DNA of 64,000 nt from Rhynchosporium graminicola (taxonomy: Eukaryota; Ascomycota; Leotiomycetes; Helotiales; Ploettnerulaceae): positions 1,719,841-1,783,840 of the forward strand of contig FJUW01000012.1 in the NCBI GenBank assembly GCA_900074885.1, given 5' to 3'. The notes under the pieces are model-generated. The model saw nothing but the letters and a program-made list of their open reading frames with translations, was not told where the DNA came from and made no database searches. The translations under genes and the position numbers were made by a program. This document shows, piece by piece, positions 1 through 10,123 of this stretch. How positions within the stretch are numbered: the stretch's first letter is position 1; each line of letters starts with the position of its first letter.

Positions 1-157
1 AAGATCATGCAAGGCAGCCACCATCTGTGCCATCTTATCAGATCCTCGGTTATGCTTTCGATCCATGCTAGGAATCCTTCGTTTCGAGCTCCGAGTACGA
101 GTTCCTTCACTTATGAGAGGTGGCGTAGGCTCTGACGCCGTCGTGCCTGAAGGTGCA
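1..157 (-). CDS. Possible coding exon of a gene entering from the left edge
   Basis: On the minus strand the frame is open from a candidate 3' splice site (TTTGAGTGCAG, exon starting at 157) to the window edge. It reads as a Ser/Thr/Pro-rich stretch, then a basic patch (RTRSSKRR) and a segment containing KMAQMVAALHDL, which looks like real protein. No start, domain or family was recognised. The plus strand also has an open frame here ending at 250, but its composition is less protein-like. The gene would continue to the left of the window. Confidence 0.3.
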
Positions 158-667
158 CTGCACTCAAATGAATCCAATAGAGAAAGAGAAATGACAAAAA
201 TAGTTGCTCATGCCGAAGGCCCTTCCGCCTTCGGTGTAACTGAATCGTAAACGGGTTTCTTGACAGAAACTCCCATGATATCTGGTCGTGATATAGATAG
301 GGGCACATTGCATAGCGACGTGAATGAAGGAAGGTACGGAGGTGGAGAAGATAAGCGAAGTCCGGATCCGCCACCAAAATTGTATGTCAACCAACAATCC
401 CCAATTAAGCTGTGTGGCGACCTTGCGCCAGATCAGCGTAGTTGCGTTTCAAGGAGTTTCAGTTTTCCAAGCTCCGAAAGTCATGACTATGTAAATAGAT
501 ATATACCTAGTGATCTTGTTACGTGAATGTGTCAATCATGAAAACCCCACAACATGTTCACTAGCGTCGCAGATTTTGCAGCAATAGTCCGAGCACGAAG
601 CGAGAATGGAAAAGTGTACTTAATAAAGCGACATGACGGAAGAGAGCACCATCTCAAGCATAAAAGC

Positions 668-776
668 GGTTGTATAGTGTAGCGGTTAGCACGCGGCATT
701 TTGATTGGTATCAAAGATCTTGTTTCTGACAGGAACTTGTATTGCTGAATCCCAGGTTCGAGCCCTGGTACGACCT
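668..776 (+). tRNA. tRNA-Gln(UUG) with a 37-nt intron
   Basis: A full cloverleaf can be folded. Acceptor GGTTGTA pairs with TACGACC (769-775), the D stem is GTG/CAC, and the anticodon stem CGGCA (694-698) pairs with TGCTG (743-747). The T arm is CCAGG-TTCGAGC-CCTGG (752-768). The anticodon is TTG at 701-703. A 37-nt intron (705-741) begins one base after the anticodon, the canonical eukaryotic nuclear tRNA intron position. The T-loop TTCGAGC and the D-arm (TAGTGTAGCGGTTAGCAC) serve as the internal B and A boxes of the pol III promoter. Confidence 0.93.
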
Positions 777-2113
777 TCTTGGCAGAGCCTACCTTTTGCT
801 GTTCCACTATATCCTTCCTCGCTCTCTCTACGAACTATTTCCTGAATCTGTGGAACTCTCAAAATCTCTTTTTTATGAGTCAAACGAAGTCTTTTTTTGC
901 TTCAATCCCTCTAGCAATTTCAATTCTCAATCTTCAATGGTGACGTAAACGAACCCCACTACCTCGCGTTTCAAGGGAAGCGAGCTTCATATTTTGTAAA
1001 CATGGCAATACTAGCTAAACTATTTTGTGTCTCATTGAAATAATAACTGGCAACTATCCTCGCTTTGCTACTGAGATTCTGCTGGACTGTAATCATCCTT
1101 CGCTGCATGAAATCTGCTACACAAAGTCAATATACCAGGTTCACTCACACGCCTTTAAGTTTCCGTTCTTGATGATTTCGGCAGCTTGACTTTCCCAAGT
1201 GTCATCGTCTTAGCTCAAGTACTTGGTGGAGGCTATAATGATCTTTATCGTTATTACAAGAGAGAAATGAACTGATAAAATGCAATGCTAGCGTAGTCAC
1301 AACCAAAATCATGTACTGGTTTGGGAAGCTCTCCAACCTCCTGTGTTCCTGTACAGAGCTGCTGATCGAAGTAGCAGTGACCAAAACCATGAACCTCATC
1401 CTGGCAGTAAAGAGATATCGCACAATCAAACCACTTCGCGTTTACATAGGTGGGGACTCTTTACCACTGTAAAATAGCTGAATGCGTGATATAGTTGAAG
1501 AAATGTTGATTTCCCACACTTAGCCAGCTCCAACTCCAGGCAAATCGCTCGCGTATGAGACAAACTTACAAAAGCCCGAAGCGACAGCATGCGCATAATA
1601 TCAACAAAAAAATTCCAATCGCCTCAGAAACCGGGGACCAGATCCCCCAGATCCCGTCCCCTAGTAATCCAGAATCGATCGTCAGGTCCCCCGTTCCACA
1701 AGACGCAAGCACACGGCGTACAGAAGAAGTGTCCTCGGTGTCACAATCGCATTACCACACGGCGCTATGCAGGAAACATCGAATCTGTGCACTTGGAATC
1801 CGGGTCCCAGTGATTGATATAACGGCGACTTGCATCTTGGGATAGATTCATCGCCTTGCGTACCTAGATATAAGGTCGAGGGGTCTACGGTCTAGAAAAG
1901 ATTCTCGATCTTTCTTTCCACTTCAAATATCTGGAGCTAGTGAGGATGTTGCATCTTTGAGCTTCAAAAAGTTTTATTTTGCTGTGATAATTGTTTCTAT
2001 TCTATCTATCTATTCCCAGCCCTGGAACTTGTTGCTAGAATCATAGCTTCAAGCACTCGACCCCGTTACAAGAAGCAGCCTTTTTTTAATCTACCTCGGC
2101 GTCGCAAGGTCCC
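777..2113. other. Gene-free stretch
   Basis: No open frame here has plausible length, splice sites or composition. The part next to the following gene (about 2000-2113) presumably holds its promoter and leader, but no specific element was identified. Confidence 0.5.
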
Positions 2114-2962
2114 ATGATGTCTCTCAAAACCCTCCTCATCCTCCTCATCAGTCTCAGTCTCGCAAGCTCCTCATCAGCACAACAGCCAACACCATTCATA
2201 CCTGCGACCCACACCGGCTACAGCCTCTCATCCTCCTCATCACCAACCTCAAAACCCCCAGGAACAGCCCCAACGTAAAATCTCCCTCTCCCCCTCCCTC
2301 TCCTCTCTTAATTTCCTTCCCCTCTCATCTTACCTTCAAACCAAACATCCATCAAGACCTAACATCTCCCATCCTAGCACCCCCCCACTCCCCCATTTCT
2401 ACCCTCTAATAGCCGCAACATTCCGCTACCCCAACCAAAACATCAAAACCGCCACTAACACCAACAACGCCGGCGCCGGCGCCGGCGATGCATCATCAGT
2501 CTGGCAAGCATTGAGCTCCATACAAGCGACATGGACGGCTGGAACCGCGTACGCGAAGATAACAGCTGCTGTATACCGTAAGCCCTCTTCCTCTTCTCCC
2601 TCCTCCCATCTTTCTTAACATTCTTTTCCATTCTCAGTTCGATGATTTTGTAACGTAACAATGAAGAATAAAGCGTTTTAATCTTCCCTATTGCAGAAGC
2701 AGCGCCAGAATCTGCGCGCTCGTCTCTTTCGGTATCGGGCTATAATTGGGATGATGTAGTCGCACAACCATGGTATGACGACGTTGATACCACGACGCAG
2801 GACCAAGTGAAAGCTCAAGAAGAGGTCTTACAGGAGACGTTCGACAGTATGGTTTCTGAGACCAAGGCAGTCAGTGGCGGGGGGACCATACGAAATACAA
2901 ATAGACTGGGAATAGGCATGGGATTACTTGGGGCGTTGGTGATCGCTGCTTTGATATTGTAG
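2114..2962 (+). CDS. Small secreted, probably GPI-anchored protein
   Basis: Three exons (2114-2274, 2378-2577, 2697-2962) join in phase to give 208 aa. The start is followed by a clear signal peptide (Leu/Ile-rich core, cleavage near SSAQQ). A Ser/Thr/Pro region follows, then a Gly-Ala repeat (GAGAG, encoded by a GGCGCC run), and a C-terminal hydrophobic segment (GIGMGLLGALVIAALIL) ending at the stop, as in GPI precursors or type I membrane proteins. Introns of 103 and 119 nt have GTAAAA..CCTAG and GTAAGC..GCAG borders. The second in-frame Met (2117) is an equally good start. No enzymatic domain was recognised. The gene converges with the copper ATPase, with 182 bp between stop codons. A cell-surface role is inferred only. 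Confidence 0.7.
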
Positions 2963-3144
2963 TCGGAGAAGAATCTCCTGAATTTGAGAGAATGTACTTC
3001 TATCAACCTCGACTAGACCTTGACAAACAACCCGCAATGTGGTATCTAAAAGACTCCCGTCCGAGCCAAAAGAAAGCCCAATGTTCATCCCAGCAGTATC
3101 CTATCTGTTCCGGTTCTATCCTGCGTACTTGTGCATACAATGAT

Positions 3145-6100
3145 TCACTCCTCCCCACCAACAGCCTTCCGAACCTTAAACCCAACCCAAGGCAGCCTAC
3201 TCCTCAAGAGCAGACTACTACAAACTACACTAATGCTACTCAACGCCATCGCCAGACTCGCCCACACAGGATCTAACCTAATATGTTTCCCACCACTACA
3301 AATCGGATAGAAAACCCCAGCCGCAACAGGTAACGCAACCAGATTATAGATCAAAGCCCAGCCAAAATTAAATTTGATGCGTCGGAAAACGAAACTGCTT
3401 AAGTCGAGGAGAGTAATGAGAGAATTGAGATTACTAGAAACGAGGACGAACTCGGCAGAAGAAATCGCGATGTCAGAGCCGGAACCAATGGCGATTCCGA
3501 CGTCTGCTGTAGTGAGTGCTGGAGAGTCATTGATACCGTCTCCGACCATGGCGACGAGGGCGCGTTTTTCGTGGTGATCTTTACCAGAGACAGTGCGCTT
3601 CTTGAGAGACGTTTGAAGATAGCGGATTCTGTCAGCTTTCTCACCAGGCAGGACACCCGCGATGATGTTGGAGAGGGGAATGCCGACTTTGGTTCCAATA
3701 GCGTTGGCTGTCATTTGATTATCGCCTGAAAGCATCCAGACATCTTTTCCTCCCTTTTGCAAAGCTTCGATGATTCCTGGGGCTTCTGGACGGATTGGGT
3801 CGGAGATTGCAAACATGGCTGCGAGTTGCCACGTACCATTTGACGTCTTGACAGCGCCGTAGTGGCTCATGACAGCTACTAAAGCTACGGATTTTCCTTC
3901 CAGCTTCCACTTCTCGAGTGTTGACTGTGTAGATCCACGAAGTACGATCTTATTGTTAGTCAGGAACGCCTCGTTCCCGATTATCATTTCAATGCGACTT
4001 CCCGAGACTGGACCATCAAAGTTGAAAGTTCCCTTCATGCCTCTTCCAGCAATCTCCTCGACTTTATCGACAGAAGGTTCCGTCAGCCTCATCGTTTTGC
4101 AGAACGATACGAGTGCTTTCGCAACTGTGTGACTGCTGTCGGCCTCAAGGGCCATCACCATACCAAGTATTCTCGACTGAGATTCTTCTCGGGTGCTCTC
4201 CTTCACTTCCTCAAAGGCCTTTGCCTGACGAAGGATTTCAGACTCTTCTTCAGACATTTTATACCCTTTCGCGAAGATGATCGGAGATATTTCAAAGTCT
4301 GTAACAATGGGCTCTCCACCAACGGTCAGGGTTCCGGTCTTGTCGAAGACAATGCAGTCAAGCTCGCTAGCCTTTTCAAAAGCTTCACCTCCCCCTTTGA
4401 CAAGGATTCCGTACTTTGCGGCAAGTCCACCGCCGACAAACAGCGCAGTTGGTGCGGCCAATGCCAGACCGCAGGGACAAGCAACAACGAAGACAGCAAT
4501 GGCGAATTGTAAGGACCATGCGACCCATCCACCTTGATCATGACCCAAGTAACTCTGGGGTAGGGTTCCCGAGTCACCCAGTCCAAGCCAAACTAGCCAT
4601 GTCATAATTGCAATAAATGTGATGACTGGTACAAAGTATGCGGTTAAGCTGTCTGCAACACGTTCCACTGGCGCCCGTTTGGTTTGACCTTCGCGGACGG
4701 CCTGCACGATTTGATCCAGCATAGATTTGCCTGCCACACCGGTGATTCTGATCGAGACAGGTGAATCTTTATTGAAAGTACCCGAGAATACCTCGTCTCC
4801 AATGTTTTTCTTGACCCGTCGCGATTCTCCTGTGAGACTGGATTCGTCGAATTTTGACCCTCCTTGAACAATTATACCATCGCAAGGTGGTGAGCCTCCA
4901 TGAAGAATTCTGACGACATCACCGTGTTCCAGTAAATCCACATTCACATGCTTAATCGACTCTGGCTGGGAGCCCATGGCGAGCTGCTCACCGGTGGGCA
5001 AATCTTCAATGAGCGTATCTCCACTCGACCGTCTGGAGACGCTCGGGTCCTCAACTAGCAGTGCCTCGGTTGGCCTCAGCTTTCCAAGCATTGCAATAGC
5101 ATCCCCGGTTTTGGACTTGCTGTAAGACTCGATGAGGCGACCAACGAGAAGGAAGAGAGTGAGAAATACTACCGAGTCGAAGTAGAAACCACTTTCGTCT
5201 ACGTGCTTTGGCTTATTGATACCAGCAACGATGAGCTGAACAACGGATGAAACGTATGCAACTGAAGTGCCGAGAGACATTAGCATGTTCATGCTTCCGA
5301 AGCGATAGAAGCGTTGAAAAATTGGCGTTGAACTTCCAGGCCGCCACATTGATCGTATCTCCTTCAAAGCACGGATGTGGAAAACATCGGCGCACAGGAA
5401 GTAGACGGGAGTGGCCATGATGAACAGCGACCACTGCGTTCGGCTTACTCCCGCATATAGTGGATGCATCAAGAATTGCTTCCCCAGGTTTTGTCTCGAA
5501 ACGAGACTCATATAGATGATACCAATAATCAGGGTAGGTACGGCGATGATTAGGGCAAGGAACACTCGGATGAGAATGCGCAGCTGTTCTCGAGAATGAA
5601 GCTGTCGAGATCGTTCCTCTAGAGTGGGTGGATGGTATATTGAAGGAATGATGGCCTCATCTACTGCCTTGATAGTAGCAATGATATCTCTGATGGTAAA
5701 GTTGGGTATTTGCGGCGTATATGTGATCTGTAGAATGGGTTTCTGGAGAGAAGCATGTCTATCGATCTTGACCTTACTCCCAAAGGCTGCCGAAAGAGCT
5801 GCATGAAGACGTGGAGGACAGTGATCGCAGAACATCCCATCCAAATTGACTTCAACAGTACGGTGTGCAGATAGTGCCCCCGAGTTGACTTTGTTGATGT
5901 CGACAACATTGTCGATGGTAGCTTCAAAACCAATGTCCTGGATGAATTTAACAATGTCATCCTTATGCTCTTCACCCACGAAATCAACAGTTGCGCTATT
6001 AGCAATGAGGTTAACAACCACTTTGCGAATCCAGTCCTTCTTTTCTAATTCCTTGGTGATTGATGTGACGCAAGCAGCACATGTCATCCCGCCAATAGCG

Positions 6101-6726
6101 ATGGATGCTCGCCATATCTCCAAACTAGGCTGTGTACCGGCCGAGTCAACGGTGACCAGCTGTAGGCCCCTGGAAGATTGCATCTTGCTTGTACTACTTC
6201 CATTTTTTGCAGACCAGGATAATTTCGTATCGAGGACCGTTCTAGCAGTGGCTCGCTGACATGCCTCGCAGTGTCGCATGTGCTGTGAAGATGTCCCCGC
6301 CTTCGCCCTACGCCATGAGTATTGGTCTGATGATAGTTTGTCGGCAACTCGATCGAGGCAACCGTCTGAACCGTCGAGACCTAGACCTGTTCCTCTGGCA
6401 GATGGAACATCGTTTGGTGCGACATCAAAGATCTCGAATCCTGCGCTTTCCAGCGCAACTTGTAGATATGAGGCCGGTAAGGATGTGTCGTGTTCAATGG
6501 TGACCGCGGAAGAAACAAGAGATGGTGATACCGTTATGGGCGCGGGATCGAGAGCGTAAAGTGTGTTTTGAATATGAGAGACGCAGGAAGGGCAATGGAG
6601 ATTGGACAGGATAAATGAAGTGGTAACCATGTTGGGCTTGGCTGTCATATAAGACACCTTTTCTGAGATGCTTGATGGACAAACCATCGCGAATACTTTT
6701 CGCGCGCCGACAATAGCCAGTCTCAA
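3145..6726 (-). CDS. Copper-transporting P1B-type ATPase with three HMA domains
   Basis: One uninterrupted frame of 1193 aa. It pumps Cu(I) across a membrane (secretory pathway or plasma membrane). Three N-terminal heavy-metal-binding modules are visible: HCPSC (C45/C48), GMTCAAC (C216/C219) and FCDHCPP (C300/C303); an extra HCEAC lies at 152-156. The ATPase core follows: membrane helices from about 385, TGES at 632-635, the copper-selective CPC at 750-752, the phosphorylation motif DKTGT at 795-799, and GDGIND at 1062-1067. The usual SEHP nucleotide-domain motif reads SSHT (864-867), keeping the His but not Glu or Pro. The first Met is used; a later Met (M14) is possible. The family splits into Ccc2-type (Golgi) and CrpA-type (efflux); the sequence alone does not decide between them. 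Confidence 0.93.
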   Translation of the reverse strand: MRLAIVGARKVFAMVCPSSISEKVSYMTAKPNMVTTSFILSNLHCPSCVSHIQNTLYALDPAPITVSPSLVSSAVTIEHDTSLPASYLQVALESAGFEIFDVAPNDVPSARGTGLGLDGSDGCLDRVADKLSSDQYSWRRAKAGTSSQHMRHCEACQRATARTVLDTKLSWSAKNGSSTSKMQSSRGLQLVTVDSAGTQPSLEIWRASIAIGGMTCAACVTSITKELEKKDWIRKVVVNLIANSATVDFVGEEHKDDIVKFIQDIGFEATIDNVVDINKVNSGALSAHRTVEVNLDGMFCDHCPPRLHAALSAAFGSKVKIDRHASLQKPILQITYTPQIPNFTIRDIIATIKAVDEAIIPSIYHPPTLEERSRQLHSREQLRILIRVFLALIIAVPTLIIGIIYMSLVSRQNLGKQFLMHPLYAGVSRTQWSLFIMATPVYFLCADVFHIRALKEIRSMWRPGSSTPIFQRFYRFGSMNMLMSLGTSVAYVSSVVQLIVAGINKPKHVDESGFYFDSVVFLTLFLLVGRLIESYSKSKTGDAIAMLGKLRPTEALLVEDPSVSRRSSGDTLIEDLPTGEQLAMGSQPESIKHVNVDLLEHGDVVRILHGGSPPCDGIIVQGGSKFDESSLTGESRRVKKNIGDEVFSGTFNKDSPVSIRITGVAGKSMLDQIVQAVREGQTKRAPVERVADSLTAYFVPVITFIAIMTWLVWLGLGDSGTLPQSYLGHDQGGWVAWSLQFAIAVFVVACPCGLALAAPTALFVGGGLAAKYGILVKGGGEAFEKASELDCIVFDKTGTLTVGGEPIVTDFEISPIIFAKGYKMSEEESEILRQAKAFEEVKESTREESQSRILGMVMALEADSSHTVAKALVSFCKTMRLTEPSVDKVEEIAGRGMKGTFNFDGPVSGSRIEMIIGNEAFLTNNKIVLRGSTQSTLEKWKLEGKSVALVAVMSHYGAVKTSNGTWQLAAMFAISDPIRPEAPGIIEALQKGGKDVWMLSGDNQMTANAIGTKVGIPLSNIIAGVLPGEKADRIRYLQTSLKKRTVSGKDHHEKRALVAMVGDGINDSPALTTADVGIAIGSGSDIAISSAEFVLVSSNLNSLITLLDLSSFVFRRIKFNFGWALIYNLVALPVAAGVFYPICSGGKHIRLDPVWASLAMALSSISVVCSSLLLRSRLPWVGFKVRKAVGGEE

Positions 6727-8108
6727 TGGTCTTTAAGGAAGGAGAGATGGAGAAGGGTTGTGTTGCAGATGTAAAGGTCGAAGGACAAATAGATTCTAAG
6801 AATGAATTTGCGAGAACTTGCGCGAAGAAAAATTCACTGCTTGACAACTTACATTTCCAGCTATTGTGATCCACTCGGATGTAGGTTCATGTGCAGCTGA
6901 CTGATAGATCTGGCTGATATTGATGATCTGTGATGATTGTGGCAAACGCGCAGAAACATCGCAGCGCACAAAGCACTCAATCCGCACAAGCCGCGCACCC
7001 GAAGCTTATCCGAGATAATCACGTGTTACATTCCGATTGTACTCCTCTGAATGCAAGAGAGCTAGGTGAAAGCAGTATATTTCTGGGTAAATGGCGCTCT
7101 GATTCAACATGATTTCAATATGTTCACCGTTGTTGACATTGAGTAGTTTTGAGAATATTGTGTTCGCTTACCGTGCAACGTCTCCGAACAAACATCGGCG
7201 GAGATTTATTGTTACCTTGCTCTATCATCTGCAACTTATAAGCTTCTCGGCTCGAGATACATAGTTTAAATCAGCATCTGTCTGAGTTTGGCTGTACTCG
7301 ATTTCGACGTTCTGTTCGTTGGACGAGGGTCACGTGACCAGACTACAATCATGAGGATCCAGACAATATCATGAGGAGGAATGAGTACCCGATTAATATG
7401 TCAATCTTATATTTAACTCTACTTTATATCCACTGATATCATTTGCTACCCCTCGTTACCCAAAGTGATCCTCCAGGCTTACAAAAAGCTATGTATTATC
7501 CAGATGAGTCCGCCAGCAGCCTGAACACCAAAGCGGCATCTCGGGAACACCCCGAGTGTGAAAGCTCAAGATTTCTGTGTTGGTGAAACATTCAACCTGA
7601 AAGTTGGACCTACAATCTCTACATTTTTCTGAAATTGCTGTTGACTTTCCACGTCAAGTCCGGTCCAATCTCACGAATCAAAAGAACTGAAGCAGCCATA
7701 CAGTCTATGATCGCTGTATTTCCGTATATTCATGTCATTCTTTTCTATCTTAACATAAAATCCGGTTTCGCTTAAACAAGGGCAGATATCAATATATGAT
7801 CAAAAGCAGTCAAGATTGAAGCCGCTCATGCACTCAAGTTTACGAATGGAAGAAACGAACTTTCCTTGTTTCATCCAAACAGTAGCGAGCCTTGAATCAA
7901 TATATATATTACAGCACCATAAACATCATACCACTTAAAATCAGCCTTTTCTGTCTCCAGGACAGGCTGAAAGAGACCCTCTATGAACTGTTCTGAGTCG
8001 GATTCACGAACCATCGTCGGAAGAAACTTCCTTCCTTTTCTGTTTCTCGCTCGTTTACTTTAAGAATTAAGTATGAGGTCGATCAAGATCTCTCGAGATA
8101 CCACGACA
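6727..8108. other. Divergent intergenic region
   Basis: This 1.4-kb spacer lies between the starts of the minus-strand copper ATPase and the plus-strand GH131 gene, so it should hold both promoters. No coding exon could be supported, and no copper-responsive or other operator was recognised with confidence. Confidence 0.45.
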
Positions 8109-9312
8109 ATGCTTTCCATATCCATACTACTATTCGTAATAAGCACCACAGCACAAAATTGCGGGCGCCTTTAATTCGATGGCCGCGTTCCACGATACGC
8201 AGCACTGTCGAGTTTTGATGGGAGTTCCAGTCCTTTCAACGCGCAATATGTTCTTGGTGCAAGTAAGTCTAAAAATCGAGTTTGGGAATGGGTTTCCAAA
8301 TTTCGAAGCTGACGATGTTAGATCTGAAATGGAGTGGTGTGCTTGAGTTGCCTGCTGTCAATTACTCACTGGTAAGACTGAAGCTTTGTCCGGAGATTAC
8401 AGGTCTGATGAGATAGTTCGATTATGCTAGAACTCAGGCCGTTGCTGTGACTATTAAGTATGTCTACCAATATCTTACCTTTTCCAGGAGCGACCCTGCT
8501 AACAAACTCAGCGATAACTCAATATTCAATGCCCAGACTGGATTCCGTCGTGCTGAGCGTACGTATTGAAGCAACTCAATTTCTCCCCTTCTCAATATCC
8601 CAACACTATCCCGCGACAGATCATTCTCATCTCAAGACATCCTCATTTCAAGATTACTAATTCCCAGCCTCCAAAGTCCTCCCCCTCTCCAACTCCGGAA
8701 CCGACACCTCCATAACCGGCCTCAAAACCCTCCATTTCTCCATCCTGAAAGACCCCACTCGTCCCCTCAACACCTTCCACGAATACCAACTCTTCTTCCT
8801 CGAATCCAACGACTACAGCACCAATCAAGTCGTCCTCAGATACGGCTCTCTCATCGGCGGGAACCCGTTAGGCGCAAATCCCGACACCTTGTTCTTGCAG
8901 GGAAACGTGAATACGAATCCGAGCAGCACGATTTTCTCGACGAGGTTCACGGAGGAGATGTGGCATAATTTTGGGCTGGTGCTGGATTTTGTGAAGGGGA
9001 AGTTAGTTTTCTTCTATCTTATCTTGTATAGATAGGAGTGTTGGTGTGAAATGTGCTAATATGGATTTTAGAACTACGCAGGTTTATTACTCAATCGATA
9101 ATGCGGAGTTGGCGCCTGTTAGTCAAGCGGTCACGAATAATCTCGTTGGTCAAGGACAATACCATTTTGGGATCTTGAAGAAGCCGATTGGTGCGACTGG
9201 CGATATCTCGAAATCTGGAAAGCAGCCTTCTAATATCAATGAGGGAGTAATTTTCGGTGGCATTTTCGCGGAAGATGGCAGTATGAACGGATGTATTAGC
9301 ACCTGTCCGTGA
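8109..9312 (+). CDS. GH131 glycoside hydrolase, interrupted by a TAA in exon 1 (probable pseudogene)
   Basis: Six exons (8109-8262, 8322-8371, 8417-8457, 8512-8558, 8668-9001, 9072-9312) join with perfect phase at all five introns. They encode a secreted protein matching the GH131 beta-glucanase family: FDGRVP, NAQYVLG, SIFNAQTGFRRAE, LKTLHFS, the YQLFFLESNDYSTNQVVLR region, GQYHFGILKKP and NEGVIFGGIF. A signal peptide (MLSISILLFVISTTAQ) precedes it. In the same frame, codon 22 is TAA (8172-8174), three residues after Asn-Cys-Gly and directly before the conserved FDGRVP. No intron removing the stop without also removing FDGRVP was found. Without readthrough only a 21-residue peptide is made. 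An alternative upstream Met (8073) is in frame but does not avoid the stop. Family identity is fairly sure; functionality is doubtful. Confidence 0.75.
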
Positions 9313-10034
9313 GGGGTGATGATGTGGCATGCACTCGTATATATGCTGACCAGGGATGAACAATTGTAATGAGTCGTAGCAAGTTATTGAGATGAAAAAC
9401 TCTTTGATTTGCATGATGTTCTGATGGCCCTCCCTTGTTCCGAGCTTGTCGACTGGACGGTCGGTCGCGACTCGAGAAGGCGGTCCCGTAAACAATTGCA
9501 ACAAGAACTTCGGCATGTATGAGATAAGATAACTCGAAGTCGGACGCAAAACAACCTACTGTATTCCTTCCATAGATACCTTAGGAAAGGAAGAAATCTT
9601 TAGTGCAAAAATAGAACATGCCTCGTGAAGATCAAGCAGATAGATAGTAGATAAGCTTCTTCGCCGCTTGACGGAGCGAAGTTAGCATTCTTTGTGCTGC
9701 AATCCAGTAATTGAAAAAGCTACATCAAAAAAATCGAACAAAGAATGAGACAATAATACTTGGATCTTCATGACCTAATGTCGAGGCCAAAATGAAACAC
9801 AATCTCTCTCTTAGAGAGGTTCTTCTTATCCCAAGGGCAGAAATAAAGAATGGACTCTTGGCAAGCCGGACAGCCAGCCCTAAGCGTATCTCGCTAACCA
9901 CAACCAAATGCCGCAGGATCGTAAGATTTTCTTAGATGCCCGCTGGTACCAGCATCCAAGAGGGATTTTCGCCCTGTTCTTGGACAAATCAGTGACTTTA
10001 GAGAGCAAAAGATGATTTTTGATTTCAAAAGGCA
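9313..10034. other. Intergenic, nothing recognised
   Basis: This is the 3' flank of the GH131 gene. No coding or RNA signal was seen before the tRNA-Pro. Confidence 0.45.
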
Positions 10035-10123
10035 GGCCTGAACTCGGGATTGAACCGAGGACCACATACAGATGTTGCAGGATGATTCCCAAAGCATGTA
10101 TTCTACCACTGAACTATCCAGGC
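10035..10123 (-). tRNA. tRNA-Pro(UGG) with a 17-nt intron
   Basis: On the minus strand, acceptor GCCTGGA (10123-10117) pairs with TTCAGGC (10042-10036) and the discriminator is C at 10035. The D stem is GTTC/GAAT. Anticodon stem CATGC (10098-10094) pairs with GTATG (10069-10065), and the anticodon TGG lies at 10091-10089. The intron occupies 10087-10071, again after position 37. The T arm is CTCGG-TTCAATC-CCGAG. All stems pair with only G-U wobbles. Confidence 0.93.

Noticed and set aside
8136..8206. An intron in GH131 exon 1 that would remove the TAA (GTAATA to CGCAG)
   Set aside because: It would delete the conserved FDGRVP segment, which is better explained as coding.
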